A stretch of 64,000 nt of DNA from Atherinomorus stipes (taxonomy: Eukaryota > Chordata > Actinopteri > Atheriniformes > Atherinidae). The stretch is from positions 62,001 through 126,000 of the forward strand of contig JALJCO010000109.1 of NCBI GenBank assembly GCA_023101725.1, written 5' to 3'. A program made the position numbers and the translations under genes. Positions 1 through 11,399 of this stretch are shown here, in pieces; the stretch's first letter is position 1, and each line of letters begins with the position of its first letter. The notes below the pieces were generated by a model. It was not told the DNA's origin. It worked only from the letters and a program-made list of their open reading frames with translations, and made no database searches.

Positions 1-186
1 TTAAGAGCGGCCGAGATATTTCTGCTTCTAATAAGCAAAAAAAATCTCCAAATAGAGCAGTCTGCCCGACTATCTCAGGAAGAAAAATGGATAGAAGTTC
101 ATTTCACTACAGAAACCGTCAACAAACGGGGTCAGACTCAGAAAAATGTTCCTGAATGTAAAACTGGGAAGACTTTGAATCTTCTA

Positions 187-524
187 CACTGCAAAAACTC
201 AAATCTTAGCAAGTTTATTTTTCTTATTTCTAGACAAAATATCTCATCACAGTCAAAATAAGACAAAATTGCTTAGAGAGAAACATTTCAGTGAGATATA
301 AGATCTTATTTCAAGATCTTTTTGCTTGTAATAAACAAAAAAAATCTGCCAATGGGGGAAGCTAAATTTTCTTGATGTCTTCAAATGAGATGCATTGTCT
401 CAAAACAAGATCTTACATCTTACCGAAATGTTTTATTTAAGCAATTTTGTCTTATTTTGAGTGTGATGAGATATTCTGTCTGGAAATGAGAAAAATCTTC
501 TTGCTCAGATTTGAGTTTTTGCAG
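187..524. mobile_element. Palindromic MITE, copy 1
   Basis: Left end CACTGCAAAAACTCAAA and right end TTTGAGTTTTTGCAG are inverted copies, and the whole arms mirror each other (AAGATCTTATTTCAAG near the middle). Non-autonomous DNA transposon of unknown superfamily. It is the uninterrupted relative of 1355-3617. A fragment of the same family lies at about 1-50. Confidence 0.7.
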
Positions 525-663
525 ATCCAGAAACATCAGTGATGATTAGAAATGAACATGAACGCTGAACTTTAGCGGAAGTTTGTCTCACGTGAAGCTT
601 TTCTTTCTGTCTGTCTGTCTGTTTGTGATTCTTCCCTCGCTGAATCAGCTGACTCAGGCTCAG

Positions 664-756
664 ACGGGGAAATTCAACGTCCACGTTCACGTGGAGTACG
701 AGTGGCGTCTCCAAAACGAGGCCCTGGACGAGAGCGAGGACGAGATGGAGGACAAG
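664..756 (+). CDS. asap2: ASAP2 exon a (post-ankyrin)
   Basis: Encodes TGKFNVHVHVEYEWRL and an acidic DESEDEMEDK stretch, typical of the segment just after the ankyrin repeats in ASAP proteins. Donor GTGGGT follows at 757. The acceptor could be the CAG ending at 663 (used here) or the one ending at 657; both keep the frame and differ by two codons. Confidence 0.85.
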
Positions 757-3700
757 GTGGGTGGGTTTCGTGTCCCCGGGCCGCCGTGCGTCCAGCTCCC
801 CGCTGTGGTTGGGGGTGTGAGTGTGTGTCCGGTGTGTGTCCCGCAGCCCATCTCCAAGGACCGGCCGGTCAGCTGCTTCGTGCCCGGCAGCGGCCCCGTG
901 CAGCCCAACCTGGCGGCGCTGGCCCGGGACGCCGCCTTCGTGGCGCGGGACAAACAGAGGCCTCCCATCCCGAGCAGCATGATCAGCAACGAGACCTACG
1001 GGACCATGCTGGACCTGAACCTGCCGCCGCCGGGGCCCACCCCCCCGCTGCCCCCCAGGGCTCCAAACAGAGGTCGGGCTGCGTTCAGAGCCGTGTTTGT
1101 TGTTGGTATCGTCACGTGAACGTCTCACCTGGTTCTCCGTCCTCTCAGGACCTGGAGTCTCTAAGCCTGAAGGCATGGAGACGGTGGGAAGACAGCGTTC
1201 GTCCTCCGACCCCCCCATCCCCCTGACGCCTGAGAGGAACTCCTCCATGTATGGTGAGCGTCACTTCTTCTGCTTCTCCTTGTTGTCTCGTGAGCAGTTT
1301 GTGGACTTCGTACCTTCTGCCTGACAGTCCGTACTCGGGGTTCAGTGTATCCTACACTGCAAAAACTCAAATCTGACCAAGTAGATTTTTCTCATTTCTA
1401 GTCGAAATATCTCATCACACTCTAAATAAGACTAAATTAATGAAGCAGAAACATTTCAGTGAGACACAGGAACTTGTTTTGAGGCAACGCATCTTATTTC
1501 AAGAAATCTTATCAAGAAAATTTTACTTGTTGCATCAGCAGAATTTTTTTTGCTTATTACAAGCAAAAAAAAATGTAAATATCTAAATATCTTATTTTAA
1601 GAGTGGCCAAGATTTTTTTTTGCTTGCAAAAAAATTCTGCCAATACAACAAGCAAAATTTTCTTGATATTTCTTGAAATAAAATGCGTTGCCTTAAAGGA
1701 CCAATATGTAAAAAATCAAAGGTTAATGGCTGAAAAATTAGATATTATATAATTTCTATTTCTGTGTAATCGCTGCACTAGAACAGCCGTTATATGTTTA
1801 TTTTCTTAGAATGAGTCATTTATATCTACTTGCTGGAGGGTGCACATATGGAGGCGGCCATATTTGTTCCACCATTTCTACTACGGTGTCCCTGAATGGA
1901 CAAAAGAATGTGAGTGAAGTGAGAACCTCTGAACTTTAAAACTGCTGAAGCAGCTTTGTTTAACGGGAGTTAGAGACTGTTTGGGATCAGTAATGCCTTA
2001 AAAGTAGGGATGCACGATATAATCGGCCCCCTATCGATATCGGCCTTAAAACTGAGTATTGGACACCAGCCACTGCACCGATATTTAACCGATCAGCCCA
2101 CTCTTTCTAAAGTCTTTAAAAAAACACACACACACACAAACCTCTTCTTCTTCAAAAACTTTTTTTACAGACTTTAAAACTTCTAAAGACTAAGGGTGGA
2201 AAAAATATTGATACACTGAAATATTGTGATATTTTCATTTGCTATGATAGACATTAAAAAACATGATATCTATTTTACTTACTAAATGTTGCAATATTGC
2301 ATCGTTCTGTTATGAAACCTTGTGAGAATTCACAAAACTTTAATATGCTGATATCATATTGACATTTAAAAACGCGGTATCGATCTATTTTACTGACGAA
2401 ATCTCGCGTAAGGTCATCGTTCTATTACGAAATCTTGCGAGAATTCACGAAATATCGTGAGATTTTGTAACAGAACGATGAAATCTTGCAAGATTTTGTA
2501 AGTAAAATAGATCGATACCACATTTTTAAATATCGATTTCCTATTGGCATATGAAAATATTGCAATATTCCAGTGTATCGATATTTTTTTCCACCTGTAT
2601 GTTTCAAAGTGTTGGAAACGAATAACAAAACTGCTATTTGAAATGACTGCTTATTTTTTTCACCTTTAATATCTGTATCTATATCGGTTATGAGTATCGG
2701 CCACCCCACCGATATTAAACGGATCACCCTGCTCTTTCTAAAGTCTAAAAAAACCCATAAACCTCTTCTTCTTCAAAAACTTATTTTTTACAGACTTTAA
2801 AACTTCTAAACACTAGGGGTGGGAAAAATAACGATACACTAAAATATTGCGATATTTTCATTTGCTGATATATTGACATTTAAAAACATGGTATCTATTT
2901 TACTTACGAAATGTTGCAATATTTCATTGTTCTGTTATGAAACCTTGTGAGAATTCACAAAAATTTTGCAATATTTTAATATGCAGATATCATATTGACA
3001 TTTAAAAACGAGGTATCGATCTATTTTACTGACGAAATCTCGCATAAGTTCATCGTTCTGTTAAGAAATTTGCAAGAATTCACGAAATATCGTGAGATTT
3101 TGTAACAGAACGATGAAATATTGCAAGATTTTGTACGTAAAATAGATCGATACCGCATATTTAAATATCGATTTCCTATTGGCATATGAAAATATTGCAA
3201 TATTCCAGTGTATTGATATTTTTTCCCACCTCTATGTTTCAAAGTGTCGGAAACAAATAACAAAACTGCTATTTGAAATGATTTTTTTTTTCACCTTTAA
3301 TATCGGTATGTATATCGGTTATCGGCCACATGAGTTTTTAAAATATCGGCATATCGGATATCGGCCAAAATTCCAATGTTGTGCATCCCTACTTAAAAGA
3401 TATAAAAAATAGTTCCTCATAGTCCAGTCATAGAAAACATTAGAAAACATCTTTTCTTGCAATACTCATCTTTACCACTAGATGTCAGTAATTTTTACAG
3501 ACTGTACCTTTAAAACAAGATCTCATATCTGAAATGTTTCTCTTTCAGTGATTTTGTCTCATTTTGAGTGTGACGACATATTTCTGCTGGAAATGACACA
3601 TTTGAGTTTTTGCAGTGTGTTAAAACTCTACTTGTGGTCTCGGTTTTTCTCCCAGTGCTCCCAGCAGCCCCCCCTCCTCCTCCGCCCAATAAGAGATCCA

Positions 3701-6700
3701 GCGTGCTGGAAACCAAAACCGGGTCTGCCAAGAACACGCCCCTCCCCCCTCTGCCTCCCCCTCCATCAGGACTCCCTCCTGTCCCACATCTGCCTCCAGT
3801 ACCACCACCACCTGACTACAGAGCTCCACTGCTCCCCCCAGCTGTCCCGAGCCACCAGGCCAGCAGACCAGCGGGACCACCGGGACCACCAGGACCACCG
3901 GGACCACCAGGACCACCGGGACCACCGGGACCACCAGGACCCAAGTCCCCCAAATCCCCCAAATCTCTGACCGGGTATGAACTGAATCTGCCTGTTTGGT
4001 ACTGGTCTTTGAAAACTGGACTGGACCAGACTCTGGTCGGACCAGAAGACTAAAAACCGAATCCAGTTTGAGTTTTTTTTTCTCTGATTTCAGATCCGGG
4101 AAAAATCCTCCTAAGAGACCTCCAGTCCGGACCGGATCCGTGGCCAGACAAGGTCCGCAAACCCACACCTTCTTATAACGGATGAAACGGCCCCCCCAGA
4201 ACCTGGACCTCTACAGGTCTGATGGAGGGACCGGTCCTCCCCAGAACCTGGACCTCTACAGGTCTGATGGAGGGACGGATCCTCCCCAGAACCTGGACCT
4301 GAACAGGTCTGATGGAGGGACGGGTCCTCCCCAGAACCTGGACCTCTACAGGTCTGATAGGGGGACGGATCCTCCCCAGAACCTGGACCTGAACAGGTCT
4401 GATGGAGGGACGGGTCCTCACCAGAACCTGGACCTCTACAGGTCTGACGGAGGGACGGGTCCTCCCCAGAACCTGGACCTCAGCAGGTCTGATGGAGGGA
4501 CGGGTCCTTCCCAGAACCTGGACCTCTACAGGTCTGATAGGGGACGGATCCTCCCCAGAACCTGGACCTCTGCAGGTCTGATGGAGGGACGGATCCTCCC
4601 CAGAACTTGGACCTCTGCAGGTCTGATAGGAGGGACGGGTCCTCCCCAGAACCTGGACCTCAGCAGGTCTGATAGGGGGACGGGTCCTTCCCAGAACCTG
4701 GACCTCTACAGGTCTGATAGGGGGACGGGTCCTCCCCAGAACCTGGACCTCAGCAGGTCTGATGGAGGGACGGGTCCTTCCCAGAACCTGGACCTCTACA
4801 GGTCTGATAGGGGGACGGATCCTCCCCAGAACCTGGACCTCTGCAGGTCTGATGGAGGGACGGGTCCTCCCCAGAACTTGGACCTCTGCAGGTCTGATGG
4901 AGGGACGGATCCTCCCCAGAACCTGGACCTCTACAGGTCTGATGGAGGGATGGGTCCTCCCCAGAACCTGGACCTCTGCAGGTCTGATGGAGGGACGGGT
5001 CCTCCCCAGAACCTGGACCTCTACAGGTCTGATGGAGGGACGGGTCCTCCCCAGAACCTGGACCTCTACAGGTCTGATGGAGGGACGGATCCTCCCCAGA
5101 ACCTGGACCTCTACAGGTCTGATGGAGGGACGGGTCCTCCCCAGAATCTGGACCTCTACAGGTCTGATGGAGGGACGGGTCCTCCCCAGAACCTGGACCT
5201 GAACAGGTCTGATGGAGGGACGGGTCCTCCCCAGAACCTGGACCTCTGCAGGTCTGATGGAGGGACGGGTCCTCCCCAGAACCTGGACCTCTGCAGGTCT
5301 GATGGAGGGACGGATCCTCCCCAGAACCTGGACCTCTGCAGGTCTGATGGAGGGACGGGTCCTCCCCAGAACCTGGACCTCTGCAGGTCTGATGGAGGGA
5401 CGGATCCTCCCCAGAACCTGGACCTCTGCAGGTCTGATGGAGGGACGGGTCCTCCCCAGAACCTGGACCTCTACGGGTCTGATGGAGGGACGGGTCCTCC
5501 CCAGAACCTGGACCTCTACAGGTCTGATGGAGGGACGGATCCTCCCCAGAACCTGGACCTGAACAGGTCTGATGGAGGGACGGGTCCTCCCCAGAACCTG
5601 GACCTGAACAGGTCTGATGGAGGGACGGGTCCTCCCCAGAACCTGGACCTCTGCAGGTCTGATGGAGGGACGGGTCCTCCCCAGAACCTGGACCTCTACA
5701 GGTCTGATGGAGGGACGGGTCCTCCCCAGAACCTGGACCTCTACAGGTCTGATGGAGGGACGGGTCCTCCCCAGAACCTGGACCTGAACAGGTCTGATGG
5801 AGGGACGGGTCCTCCCCAGAACCTGGACCTCTACGGGTCTGATGGAGGGACGGGTCCTCCCCAGAACCTGGACCTGAACAGGTCTGATGGAGGGACGGGT
5901 CCTCCCCAGAACCTGGACCTATCAGGTCTGATGGTTTTCTAAAATGCAGTGTTTTGATAATGTAGAGATGATGTAATTTCTTATTACATCGTTGGACATT
6001 TATGACATTTTCAGGTCTTTAAAAAAGAAATAATGATGTAAAACTAACGAATCACGACCTCATAAAACAACAACAAACCAACAGAACAAATTAAAGTAAC
6101 ACTTTATTTTACAACGGTATGCATCAGTATTCACAACACCAAAAATGTTTTTACAACATCAGTCAGAATATTTTATTACATTAATTGCTCAAGTTTTTAC
6201 ATTTCTGGGTTTCGTTACATCTTGATTGAGTTAAATGCAAATTTTATTACATTTTCAGTAAATTATTTATTTTTTATTGGGAGCTACACTTGGACAAACT
6301 CTGTTTCCACATATTGTGCACAGTCGTCCTCAGAATCATTCAAACCCTCCAATTAAAGAAGGAAAAAAACAGCTGACAGTGAAATAAGTTCAAATTGACA
6401 AAAGTAATAATAAATAAAAATTCTATGAAAATTATGACGCTGATTTAGAATTGTGGTTCAACAGAAATATTAAAGACAAACACACAAAAAATAAAACAAG
6501 TAAACAAGCATGATGGGGCTCTGAAGCTAAAATGTTGAGCAACACTTTGAGCCAATCAGGTGTTTCTGTAACGTCCAATCAGACGTCTGCACCTGCTGAC
6601 AGGTATGCTGGTCCATGTTCATGGAAACATGCTCTGATGTGCTTTGTTTGTTTTTTTATTATTATTATTTTCAACCACAATTAAAATTAAGTGTTTTATT

Positions 6701-8500
6701 TCACTAAAATATAATTTTTAAAATTTTTATTATGAGTTTTTTAGTTTCCTGTTGTTTGAATGACTCTTGTGAATTTCGCCGTTTGGTTGGAGGGTGTGAG
6801 TCATTTTAAGGACGAGTGTATATTTATGTTTGCATGTTTGATAAATCACTGCAGGCGTTTCTTGTTTCCGTGGAAACATAAAAGCTCATCAGAGCCGTCG
6901 TCTGACTGCAGATCAGGTCAAATGTCCAGATAAGTCGTTTTTTAAAAAGTTCACTCCAAACATCCAAATTCAGCTCGTGATGATGAACCGCAGCTGCTTC
7001 CTCCCAAAGACGGCGAGGATTTTAGTTTAAAGTCGTTTTAAAGTTACTGATTCCACACAAATGTTGTTTCGTGACTTTAATCATCACAAAACCTGATTAC
7101 TGCATTTTTATTTCCCGCATGCACGAAGTTGCATCACACAAACAAAATCATTTCCTTTGCTGCTTTTTCTTCTTCTGCAGCTCTTCAGTCGAAATCTGCT
7201 CAGAGTTCAGCTCCTCCGACGCCCAAACCCAGAACCGCCTTCACCGTAAGTCCCGGGTGGACGCTGTCCTCCAGCCTCGTGCTCGTCCTCAGCAGGTTCT
7301 GCTTCCTGTTTATACGTGTGTGTGCGTGTGCGTGTGTGTGTGTGCGTGTGCAGAAGCAGAAGCCTCAGAGGGTGAAGGCCATCTACAACTGTTCTGCTGA
7401 TAATCCAGATGAGCTGACGTTCAATGAAGGCGAGGTGATCGTGGTGGAGGGGGAGGAGGACAACGAGTGGTGGGTGAGTGTCCGACACTTCCAGCTGTGG
7501 AAACACATCTGCACTCGCCGGAAACCTGAGATCAATTCCCCAATATTCTCAGATGAATCCTAGTTATATTCCCAAATGTATCGTAGACACATTCCCCGAT
7601 ATATCCAAGATGTTTTTGCAGATATATTCAGATGGATCCTAGTTATATTCCCCTATACATCCAAGTTGTATTTCCAGATATATCCGAGATGGATCCCAGT
7701 TAAATTCCCTGATATAACCTAAATAGATCCAAGAAATATTCCCAGATGGATCTTAGATGAATCCTAGATGTATTCCCGAAATATCCAAGATGTATTTCCA
7801 GATATATCCGAGGTGGGTCCCAGTGATATTCCCTGATGTATCCTAAATAGGTCCAAGATATATTCCTAGATCTATCCTAGATGTATTCCTAGATATTTTC
7901 CAAGATGTATCCAAGACATAATCCCAGATATATTCCCCAATACATCCAAGATGCATTTCCAGATATATTCAGATGGATCCTAGTTATAGTCCCAGATATA
8001 TCCTATATATATTCCCAAATGTATCCAAGATACAATCCTAGATGTATTCCTAAATATATTCCCAGATTAATCCCAGATATATTCCCCGATACATCCAAGA
8101 TACAATCCCAGATATATCCTAGATATATTCCCACATTGATCCTAGATATACAGTGTTCCTAGATGTATCTCTGGGATTCATGTCACCATGGTAACTGATC
8201 CTGGTAAACTAAGCAGCTCCACAGCAATGACCTCGACTCTTCTTCTGTGGTATGAAAACATCAGGTGACGTGGCTCCGCCTCCATCCGGGGGGGGTGGGG
8301 GGGGTGGAAACATGATCCAGTTTTTTTGCCGTTTTGTGGTTGTTTTGTGTAAAAAGTCACCTGAACGCGTTTCATTTGCTCCGGCGTGGCTCCGTGATCG
8401 GTTCCGCCTCCTGTCTGTGTTTCAGATCGGTCACATCGAAGCAGAGCCGACCAGACGAGGAGTGTTTCCCGTCACCTTCGTTCACTTCATCACAGAGTGA
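664..8500 (+). CDS. asap2: ASAP2, 3' part of gene (8 coding exons)
   Basis: Arf GTPase-activating protein with SH3, ankyrin-repeat and PH domains, a cytoplasmic regulator of Arf GTPases, membrane traffic and focal adhesions. Coding exons read as 664-756, 847-1072, 1149-1253, 3656-3974, 4094-4152, 7181-7245, 7354-7473 and 8426-8500; every junction is GT-AG and all phases agree, giving 354 codons including the stop. Visible parts in order: the HVHVEYEWRL segment after the ankyrin repeats, a serine/proline-rich linker (RSSSDPP), a polyproline stretch with a (Gly-Pro-Pro)7 run, and a C-terminal SH3 domain (RVKAIYNC, ADNPDELTF, EEDNEWW, GVFPVTFVHF) ending six residues before the stop. The SH3 sequence is closer to ASAP2 than to ASAP1, as I recall the families. 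The N-terminal BAR, PH, ArfGAP and ankyrin parts lie left of the window. Next to CPSF3 as in human 2p25. Confidence 0.93.
847..1072 (+). CDS. asap2: ASAP2 exon b (proline-rich linker)
   Basis: Starts PISKDRPVSCF after a CAG acceptor, contains RDKQRPPIPSSM and TYGTMLDLNLPPPG, and ends NRG at a GTCGGG donor. RDKQR followed by SYG/TYG and then PPLPPR matches the ASAP2 linker. Starts in phase 0 and leaves one base. Confidence 0.88.
1149..1253 (+). CDS. asap2: ASAP2 exon c (RSSSDPP)
   Basis: Encodes GVSKPEGMETVGRQRSSSDP and then PIPLTPERNSSMY; the RSSSDPP motif is shared with ASAP2. Acceptor CTCTCAG, donor GTGAGC. The following intron (1254-3655) is almost entirely nested transposons. Confidence 0.87.
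1697..3509. mobile_element. TTAA-flanked transposon inside the MITE
   Basis: Flanked by TTAA at 1693-1696 and 3510-3513. Terminal inverted repeats AGGACCAATATGTAAAAA and AGGTACAGTCTGTAAAAA agree at 14 of 18 positions. In copy 1 of the host MITE the same point reads TCAA without an insert, which supports insertion at TTAA. TTAA targets are typical of piggyBac, but no transposase is present. Confidence 0.65.
2005..3391. mobile_element. hAT non-autonomous element with perfect 8-bp TSD
   Basis: Termini TAGGGATGCAC and GTGCATCCCTA; perfect target duplication CTTAAAAG at 1997-2004 and 3392-3399, the hAT hallmark. The interior is partly duplicated in tandem (about 2090-2700 and 2710-3310) and each half carries a palindromic GGTGGGAAAAA...TTTTTCCCACC insert (2194-2596 and 2814-3234). 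No transposase reading frame. Confidence 0.85.
3656..3974 (+). CDS. asap2: ASAP2 exon d (polyproline, GPP run)
   Basis: Encodes LPAAPPPPPPNKRSS, KNTPLPPLPPPPSG, several PPVPPPP SH3-ligand-like motifs, then seven Gly-Pro-Pro triplets (about 3882-3944) and PKSPKSPKSLTG. Enters with two bases of a split codon and leaves two. The GPP run is a 9-bp coding repeat and so likely polymorphic. Donor GTATGA. Confidence 0.88.
4094..4152 (+). CDS. asap2: ASAP2 exon e (basic, short)
   Basis: Encodes GKNPPKRPPVRTGSVARQ after a TTTCAG acceptor. The donor AAG/GTCCGC is weak; retention would hit TAA at 4176-4178, just before the 45-bp array. Phase agrees with both neighbours. Confidence 0.78.
4192..5934 (+). 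repeat. 45-bp minisatellite in ASAP2 intron
   Basis: About 39 copies of a 45-bp unit; read in one frame it is the 15-residue unit QNLDLYRSDGGTGPP with Y/C/N/S and G/D variants. Because 45 is a multiple of three and the unit has no stop in that frame, an uninterrupted frame runs 4182-5942. It lies between exons e and f and is most simply intronic. Confidence 0.92.
5943..7180. other. ASAP2 intron remainder, AT-rich
   Basis: AT-rich intron sequence between the 45-bp array and exon f. I see no gene, clear transposon end or tandem array in it. Confidence 0.5.
7181..7245 (+). CDS. asap2: ASAP2 exon f
   Basis: Encodes LQSKSAQSSAPPTPKPRTAF; acceptor TTCTGCAG, donor GTAAGT. PPTPKPR is a proline-rich SH3-ligand type motif just before the SH3 domain. 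Confidence 0.87.
7354..7473 (+). CDS. asap2: ASAP2 exon g (first two thirds of SH3)
   Basis: Encodes KQKPQRVKAIYNCSADNPDE and onward to EEDNEWW: the RT-loop acidic residues and the conserved WW of the SH3 fold. A GT-rich tract ends directly in the acceptor. Forty codons, phase 0 at both ends. Confidence 0.95.
7525..8165. repeat. Degenerate minisatellite in last ASAP2 intron
   Basis: Repeated variants of ATTCCCAGATATATCC, CAAGATGTATT and GATGGATCCTAG with unequal spacing; an old, diverged tandem array with unit roughly 20-45 bp. The reading frames in it are by-products of the repeat. Confidence 0.75.
8426..8500 (+). CDS. asap2: ASAP2 last exon (end of SH3, stop)
   Basis: Encodes IGHIEAEPTRRGVFPVTFVH and then FITE, stop TGA at 8498-8500. 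GVFP plus the following hydrophobic strand complete the SH3 domain, so the protein ends with this domain as in mammals. Confidence 0.95.
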   Translation: MGHIEAEPTRRGVFPVTFVHFITE

Positions 8501-8853
8501 TCCATCACTCCTCGCAGTGTTCACGTCAGAGTGGAACCAGGACCTCATCCTGGACCAGGTGTGAGCCTCCAGCCTGAGCTGAACATCCAGAACTCTGAAG
8601 ACGTGAGCGCTGACCGCTGCTGGAGTTTGTCTGAAATCCGCCCGGATGTACGAAATTCTGGACAAATACGTGAAATCATTTCCCAGAGTGGAAACATGAA
8701 GCGAACAGCAGCAGAAGCAGATCTGTGAACACGCCACAGCAACATCGCTGCCCTCTGCAGGCGGACAGAGGCAACTACACGACAGAAAAGAACCTCAGAC
8801 GTAGTTGGAGCCTGGTGGGATTTAAGTGTCTTTTAGGCTTATTTTTATTTTAT

Positions 8854-8859
8854 ATTAAA
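8854..8859 (+). terminator. Possible ASAP2 poly(A) signal
   Basis: ATTAAA about 355 bases after the ASAP2 stop. AATAAA at 9307-9312 is an equally possible alternative. No cleavage evidence is readable. Confidence 0.25.
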
Positions 8860-10136
8860 ATAATCTCAGTCAGAAGCAACTAGAGGAAATACCAAAGATG
8901 ACAGAGTCGTTTCTGAGCCGGAATTTCTTTCTTAACCTCCGAAATACAGTAATTAACTGGATGAACGGGTGATGAACCCCTTCACCTGAGACGGACCAGA
9001 ACCTGAACGGAGATGTCGGCTGGGCTTCAAACTTGTCTCTTAACAAATATTTGGTTCTCTAAATTGATCATTAAGTATTAAACAAGCTTTTTGATGGATT
9101 TTACTGGCTTTTCTCTATTAAAAACTCTTAAAATGAAACTTTGCTCTTTCTTTGCGTCAGTTTGTCTTTAGTTTCTCATCTCACCGCGGTTCTTGCCGAC
9201 CTCCTGGAGAGATGGGAATGTTTCTCAAGTAAAGGATTGCCAATCTGAAATGACACTAGAGGTTCTATTCCTGGACAAAGTGTTAACAGAGCTTATGGTG
9301 CATTTAAATAAAGTAAAGATAAAATTCAATATATTAATTGAACATTAAATAAAATATATTTAAATAAAATAAAGATAAAGTATTTTTCATTTCATTTCAT
9401 TTAAGAAATTCATTTCTCCTCTAACATAACTTTTACCATAAACTGATAAAAACAAACATGAATAAATGGAGAAAATCTCAACTTTAGGTTGATTAGGGTG
9501 ATTTTATGTGGAAAAATCTATTCATTTCTAATCTAAAAATGCATCACATTTGAATGAAAATTTCTGCAGTTTCAACATTTATGTGGTCCATGTCTTCATA
9601 TTTAAGAAATAAGTGTATTAAATATTCTCAGACGTTCTAGTGTGATATCCAGAACCTTTTACCATCTCGTGGCCACAGGTAGGAATTAAAGCAAAAAGAA
9701 CTCGCGAACATTTACTGTTGTAAATCTGTTTGTTCATCTGCTTAACTTGACCAACCCTCCATATTTAAGCAAAATTATTTTCTTTTATTTTTAACTTAAG
9801 TCAGACTCATAGACTGTAAATAGGTCAGACCTCAGAGGCCCATTAGCTCCGACTCTTAACTGTATCTAAACGTAATGTAGGTAATGAAATGTAAACATGT
9901 TTTTAAAGTTTAGAGAAATGGCCTTTACTCCCATTTCTAGTCACAGGTATGAATACGGACTCTGAAGTTTTCAAACTTGAGGAGATTTATTGTTTTAATG
10001 ATTTTCGCTAGCAAAAAATGTATAACTCTCTATTAGTTTAGCATTTTCTTTAGCGTATTCTAGGACTTTTATTTGTTTAAGCCATTACCGGAAGTAAAAC
10101 CGCGGTGTGACCTTTGCTAACTTTACACATTGTGTC

Positions 10137-10152
10137 TCCCTCTAGTGGCCAC
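10137..10152 (-). promoter_or_regulatory. CTCF-like motif
   Basis: Plus strand TCCCTCTAGTGGCCAC; the minus strand reads GTGGCCACTAGAGGGA, fitting the CTCF core CCASYAGRKGGC. Such words also travel in fish repeats, so occupancy is inference. Confidence 0.4.
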
Positions 10153-10362
10153 AACTTGTAACTGCATTTACTTATCAGAAAATCCGTAGAGCCTAACGTT
10201 AGTGAAATAGGAAACTGTATGACAGAAATAAGTTACGAAATCGTAGAAAAGATTTGTGCTAACCTAGTTTACAGTTTTCTGAAATAATTTTCGAACAGTT
10301 AAATAGATGGCACTGAAAAATAAAGATGCATTATCAGACTTTTAGAAATTAGGGGTATGTTA

Positions 10363-10380
10363 CTGCCCTCTAGTGGCCAC
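10363..10380 (-). promoter_or_regulatory. Strong CTCF-like motif
   Basis: The minus strand reads TGGCCACTAGAGGGCAG, a close match across the whole CTCF consensus and in the same orientation as the site 226 bp to the left. Position between two genes suits an insulator; binding is inference. Confidence 0.5.
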
Positions 10381-10559
10381 TTAACGTAATTACAAAGAAA
10401 GTTGTGAACAGAGCAAGAAGCACAAAGAAACGTTTAACTGCTGTTATTTGGTATTTCAGTCTTTGATTAAATACGGATAGATAGCTTAGAATAAATAAAA
10501 ATAAGAGCTAATAATGACAAGTGACATGAAAAATGTTGAGTCCACAATAGTTAATAGAA

Positions 10560-10690
10560 CCAGAAACCTTTATTATTATTATTATTTATTTTTAAGCCTT
10601 TATTTAACCAGATAAAAACCCACTGAGATCAATACCTCTTTCACAAGGGTGACATGGCCAAGAAAGGCAGCACACGTCAGAATAAACAAA
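10560..10690 (-). mobile_element. LINE-type 3' tail fragment
   Basis: On the minus strand: CTTTCTTGGCCATGTCACC, then GATCTCAGTGGGTTTTTAT, CTGGTTAAATAAAGG and a TAA-rich tail. This resembles the 3' ends of fish LINEs. No coding part remains; the family assignment is tentative. Confidence 0.4.
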
Positions 10691-11399
10691 GTAAATAGAC
10701 AGAAATACCTAAATTAAAATCCAACATTTAAAAATGACAAAATTATAAAGGGCAATAATTGTGACAAAATTTAAAAACAATGACAAATTAAGAGTGAACC
10801 TGCGAGCTACAGTACTTTTCTGCCCTCTTGAGGACACTTATGGGAACAACAACTGCTATCAAGTTAAAGGAAGTTACAAATGAACTTCCTGTTTGTTTAA
10901 TTTTCCAAAATAAAATAAATAATCGTCAAATAAATTGAAATCACTACGGTAGAAAAAAATATATGAAAAAAAGTCAGAATTGCTGCTTTAATCTCAGAAT
11001 TCGGACTTTTTCCCCCAGAACATTTAGCATTTAAGGGTTTTTTGTTTGTTTGTTTGTTTGTTTGTTTTGTTTTGTTTTGATTTGTTTTTTTAGTTTTCAA
11101 AAAAGTCAGAATTCTGATTTTTTTTAAGGTCAGATTTCCGAGATTGAAGTCAGTATTCGGATTCTTTTTCCCAGAATTTTATTATAATTTTTTTTTCTTC
11201 AGTGGCCCTAATCCTCTTCCGTAATGATCAGACGTGCCAAAGTTAAGAAGGACAGAAAAATAATAATACAACTTAATTTTACATACAGTGTTAGGAAATG
11301 TTATATGAAATTGTTGAAAAGGTAACAAATATATTATTAAAATGTTTTGATGAAATCAAAAACATTTACTTCGTTTATTTTTACAGTGAAGTCTGAAAA

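Larger units (their letters stand above)
1355..3617. mobile_element. Palindromic MITE, copy 2, split by nested insertions
   Basis: Begins CACTGCAAAAACTCAAA and ends with the exact inverted repeat at 3601-3617. The left arm stops at 1692 and the right arm resumes at 3514; joined, they align with copy 1. The middle is occupied by the TTAA-flanked element and, inside that, a hAT element. Confidence 0.75.

Noticed and set aside
583..663. Signal-peptide-like MSHVKLFFLSVCLFVI as a secreted protein start
   Set aside because: It is the pyrimidine-rich intron end before ASAP2 exon a read as codons; ASAP2 is cytoplasmic and its start lies left of the window.
4182..5942. A 586-codon frame as a repeat-protein gene
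   Set aside because: It is the 45-bp minisatellite read in a frame without stops; a second frame is also open for long stretches, there is no conserved flanking coding sequence, and it lies between two well-defined ASAP2 exons.
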